Origin: Rana temporaria
Lineage: Eukaryota; Chordata; Amphibia; Anura; Ranidae
DNA: 64,000 nt
Direction: 5' to 3'
NCBI RefSeq assembly: GCF_905171775.1
Contig: NC_053494.1
Span: 159,638,456-159,702,455 of the forward strand
A model generated the notes under the pieces. The model was not told where the DNA came from and ran no database searches. It worked only from the letters and a program-made list of their open reading frames with translations. Below are positions 63,550-64,000 of the stretch, piece by piece. Within the stretch, counting starts at the first letter, position 1. Every line of letters begins with the position of its first letter. The translations under genes were made by a program, and so were the position numbers.

Positions 63550-64000
63550 TTAAAAAGGTTGGGGATAAAGTTGTGGAGAAGTTTAAAGCAGGGATAGGTT
63601 ATGAAAAAAAAAACAACAACTTTGAACATCTCACAGAGCACTACCAAGACATGGCCGTCCACCTAAACTGACAGGCTGGGCAAGCAAAGCATTAATCGGA
63701 GAAGCAGCCAAGAAGCCCATGGTAACTCTGGGGGAGCTGCAGAAATACACAGCTCAGGTGGGGGAATCTGTCCAAAGGCCAACAATTAGTTGTGCACTAC
63801 ACAAATCTGGCATTTATGGAAGAGTGGCAAGAAGAAAGCCATTACTGAAAGAAAGCAATAAGAAGTCCCGTTTTTAGTTTGCGAGAAGCCATGTAGGGGA
63901 CACTGTAAACATGAGTAAGAAGGTGCTCTGGTCAGATGAGACCAACATTTTACTTTTTGGCCTAAAAGCAAAAAACACTATGTGTGGCAGAAAACTAACA
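63550..64000 (+). mobile_element. Tc1-like transposase relic, cut by the window end
   Basis: Encodes, with small frameshifts, KVVEKFKAGIGYE, KKPMVTLGELQKYTAQVGES, ISCALHKSGIYGRVARRKPL, LKESNKKSRF, then KKVLWSDETNILLFG and the start of the next block at 63990. These are the DNA-binding domain and the first catalytic aspartate (SDE) of a Tc1 transposase. In-frame stops are present. The element continues beyond the window. Confidence 0.88.

Noticed and set aside
61354..64000. The next upstream AGPS exon
   Set aside because: I looked for the segment encoding the residues around human 400-428 and did not find it; the stretch is filled with two TTAA elements and a Tc1 relic, so the exon probably lies beyond 64000.

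Overview
The window is vertebrate nuclear DNA, very probably from a frog of the Ranidae or a close relative. Protein-coding sequence is split into short exons with GT-AG borders. The rest is dense with short CpG-rich repeats whose TTAA-bounded ends I associate with ranid genomes, plus an amphibian-type DIRS retrotransposon. The species assignment is inference from repeat style; the intron-exon gene is read directly.

The only host gene I can support is AGPS (alkylglycerone-phosphate synthase, the peroxisomal flavoenzyme of ether-lipid synthesis), on the minus strand. Seven consecutive internal exons were found at 61353-61277, 57858-57746, 39934-39865, 28578-28517, 23858-23769, 10232-10133 and 8877-8820. 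Every junction keeps the reading frame. Together they encode about the part aligned with human residues 429-618, including the residues matching Arg515, Tyr578 and the His615-617 cluster (human numbering from memory). The 5' exons lie beyond position 64000 and the last exon(s) before position 1. Everything else is intronic.

Region by region. 1-8.8 kb: intron with a 490-bp TTAA-bounded element, a 33-bp minisatellite, a DIRS relic, the 3' end of an L2/CR1-type LINE and a GC-rich repeat. 8.8-24 kb: three exons among many foldback elements, a Tc1 transposase relic, a SINE and two long near-perfect palindromes. 24-33 kb: one exon, a minisatellite-bearing TTAA element, hAT-type insertions and a CpG-rich repeat. 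33.2-39.0 kb: a structurally complete DIRS element with inverted terminal repeats, internal complementary region, gag-like ORF, damaged reverse transcriptase/RNase H and intact tyrosine recombinase. 39-58 kb: two exons, a second minisatellite-bearing element, a hAT insertion carrying a 22-bp tandem repeat, two Tc1 relics and quieter non-repetitive stretches that may be conserved non-coding DNA. 58-64 kb: one exon, stacked TTAA elements and two more Tc1 relics.

The most interesting signals are: (i) a DIRS copy whose two terminal repeats look identical over about 140 bp although its reverse transcriptase has lost its first catalytic half, suggesting recent mobilisation in trans; (ii) several apparently unrelated repeat families that all begin and end at TTAA, some of which abut and share one TTAA; (iii) long near-perfect palindromes. 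No bacterial-type operon, CRISPR array, rRNA or functional tRNA gene was seen.
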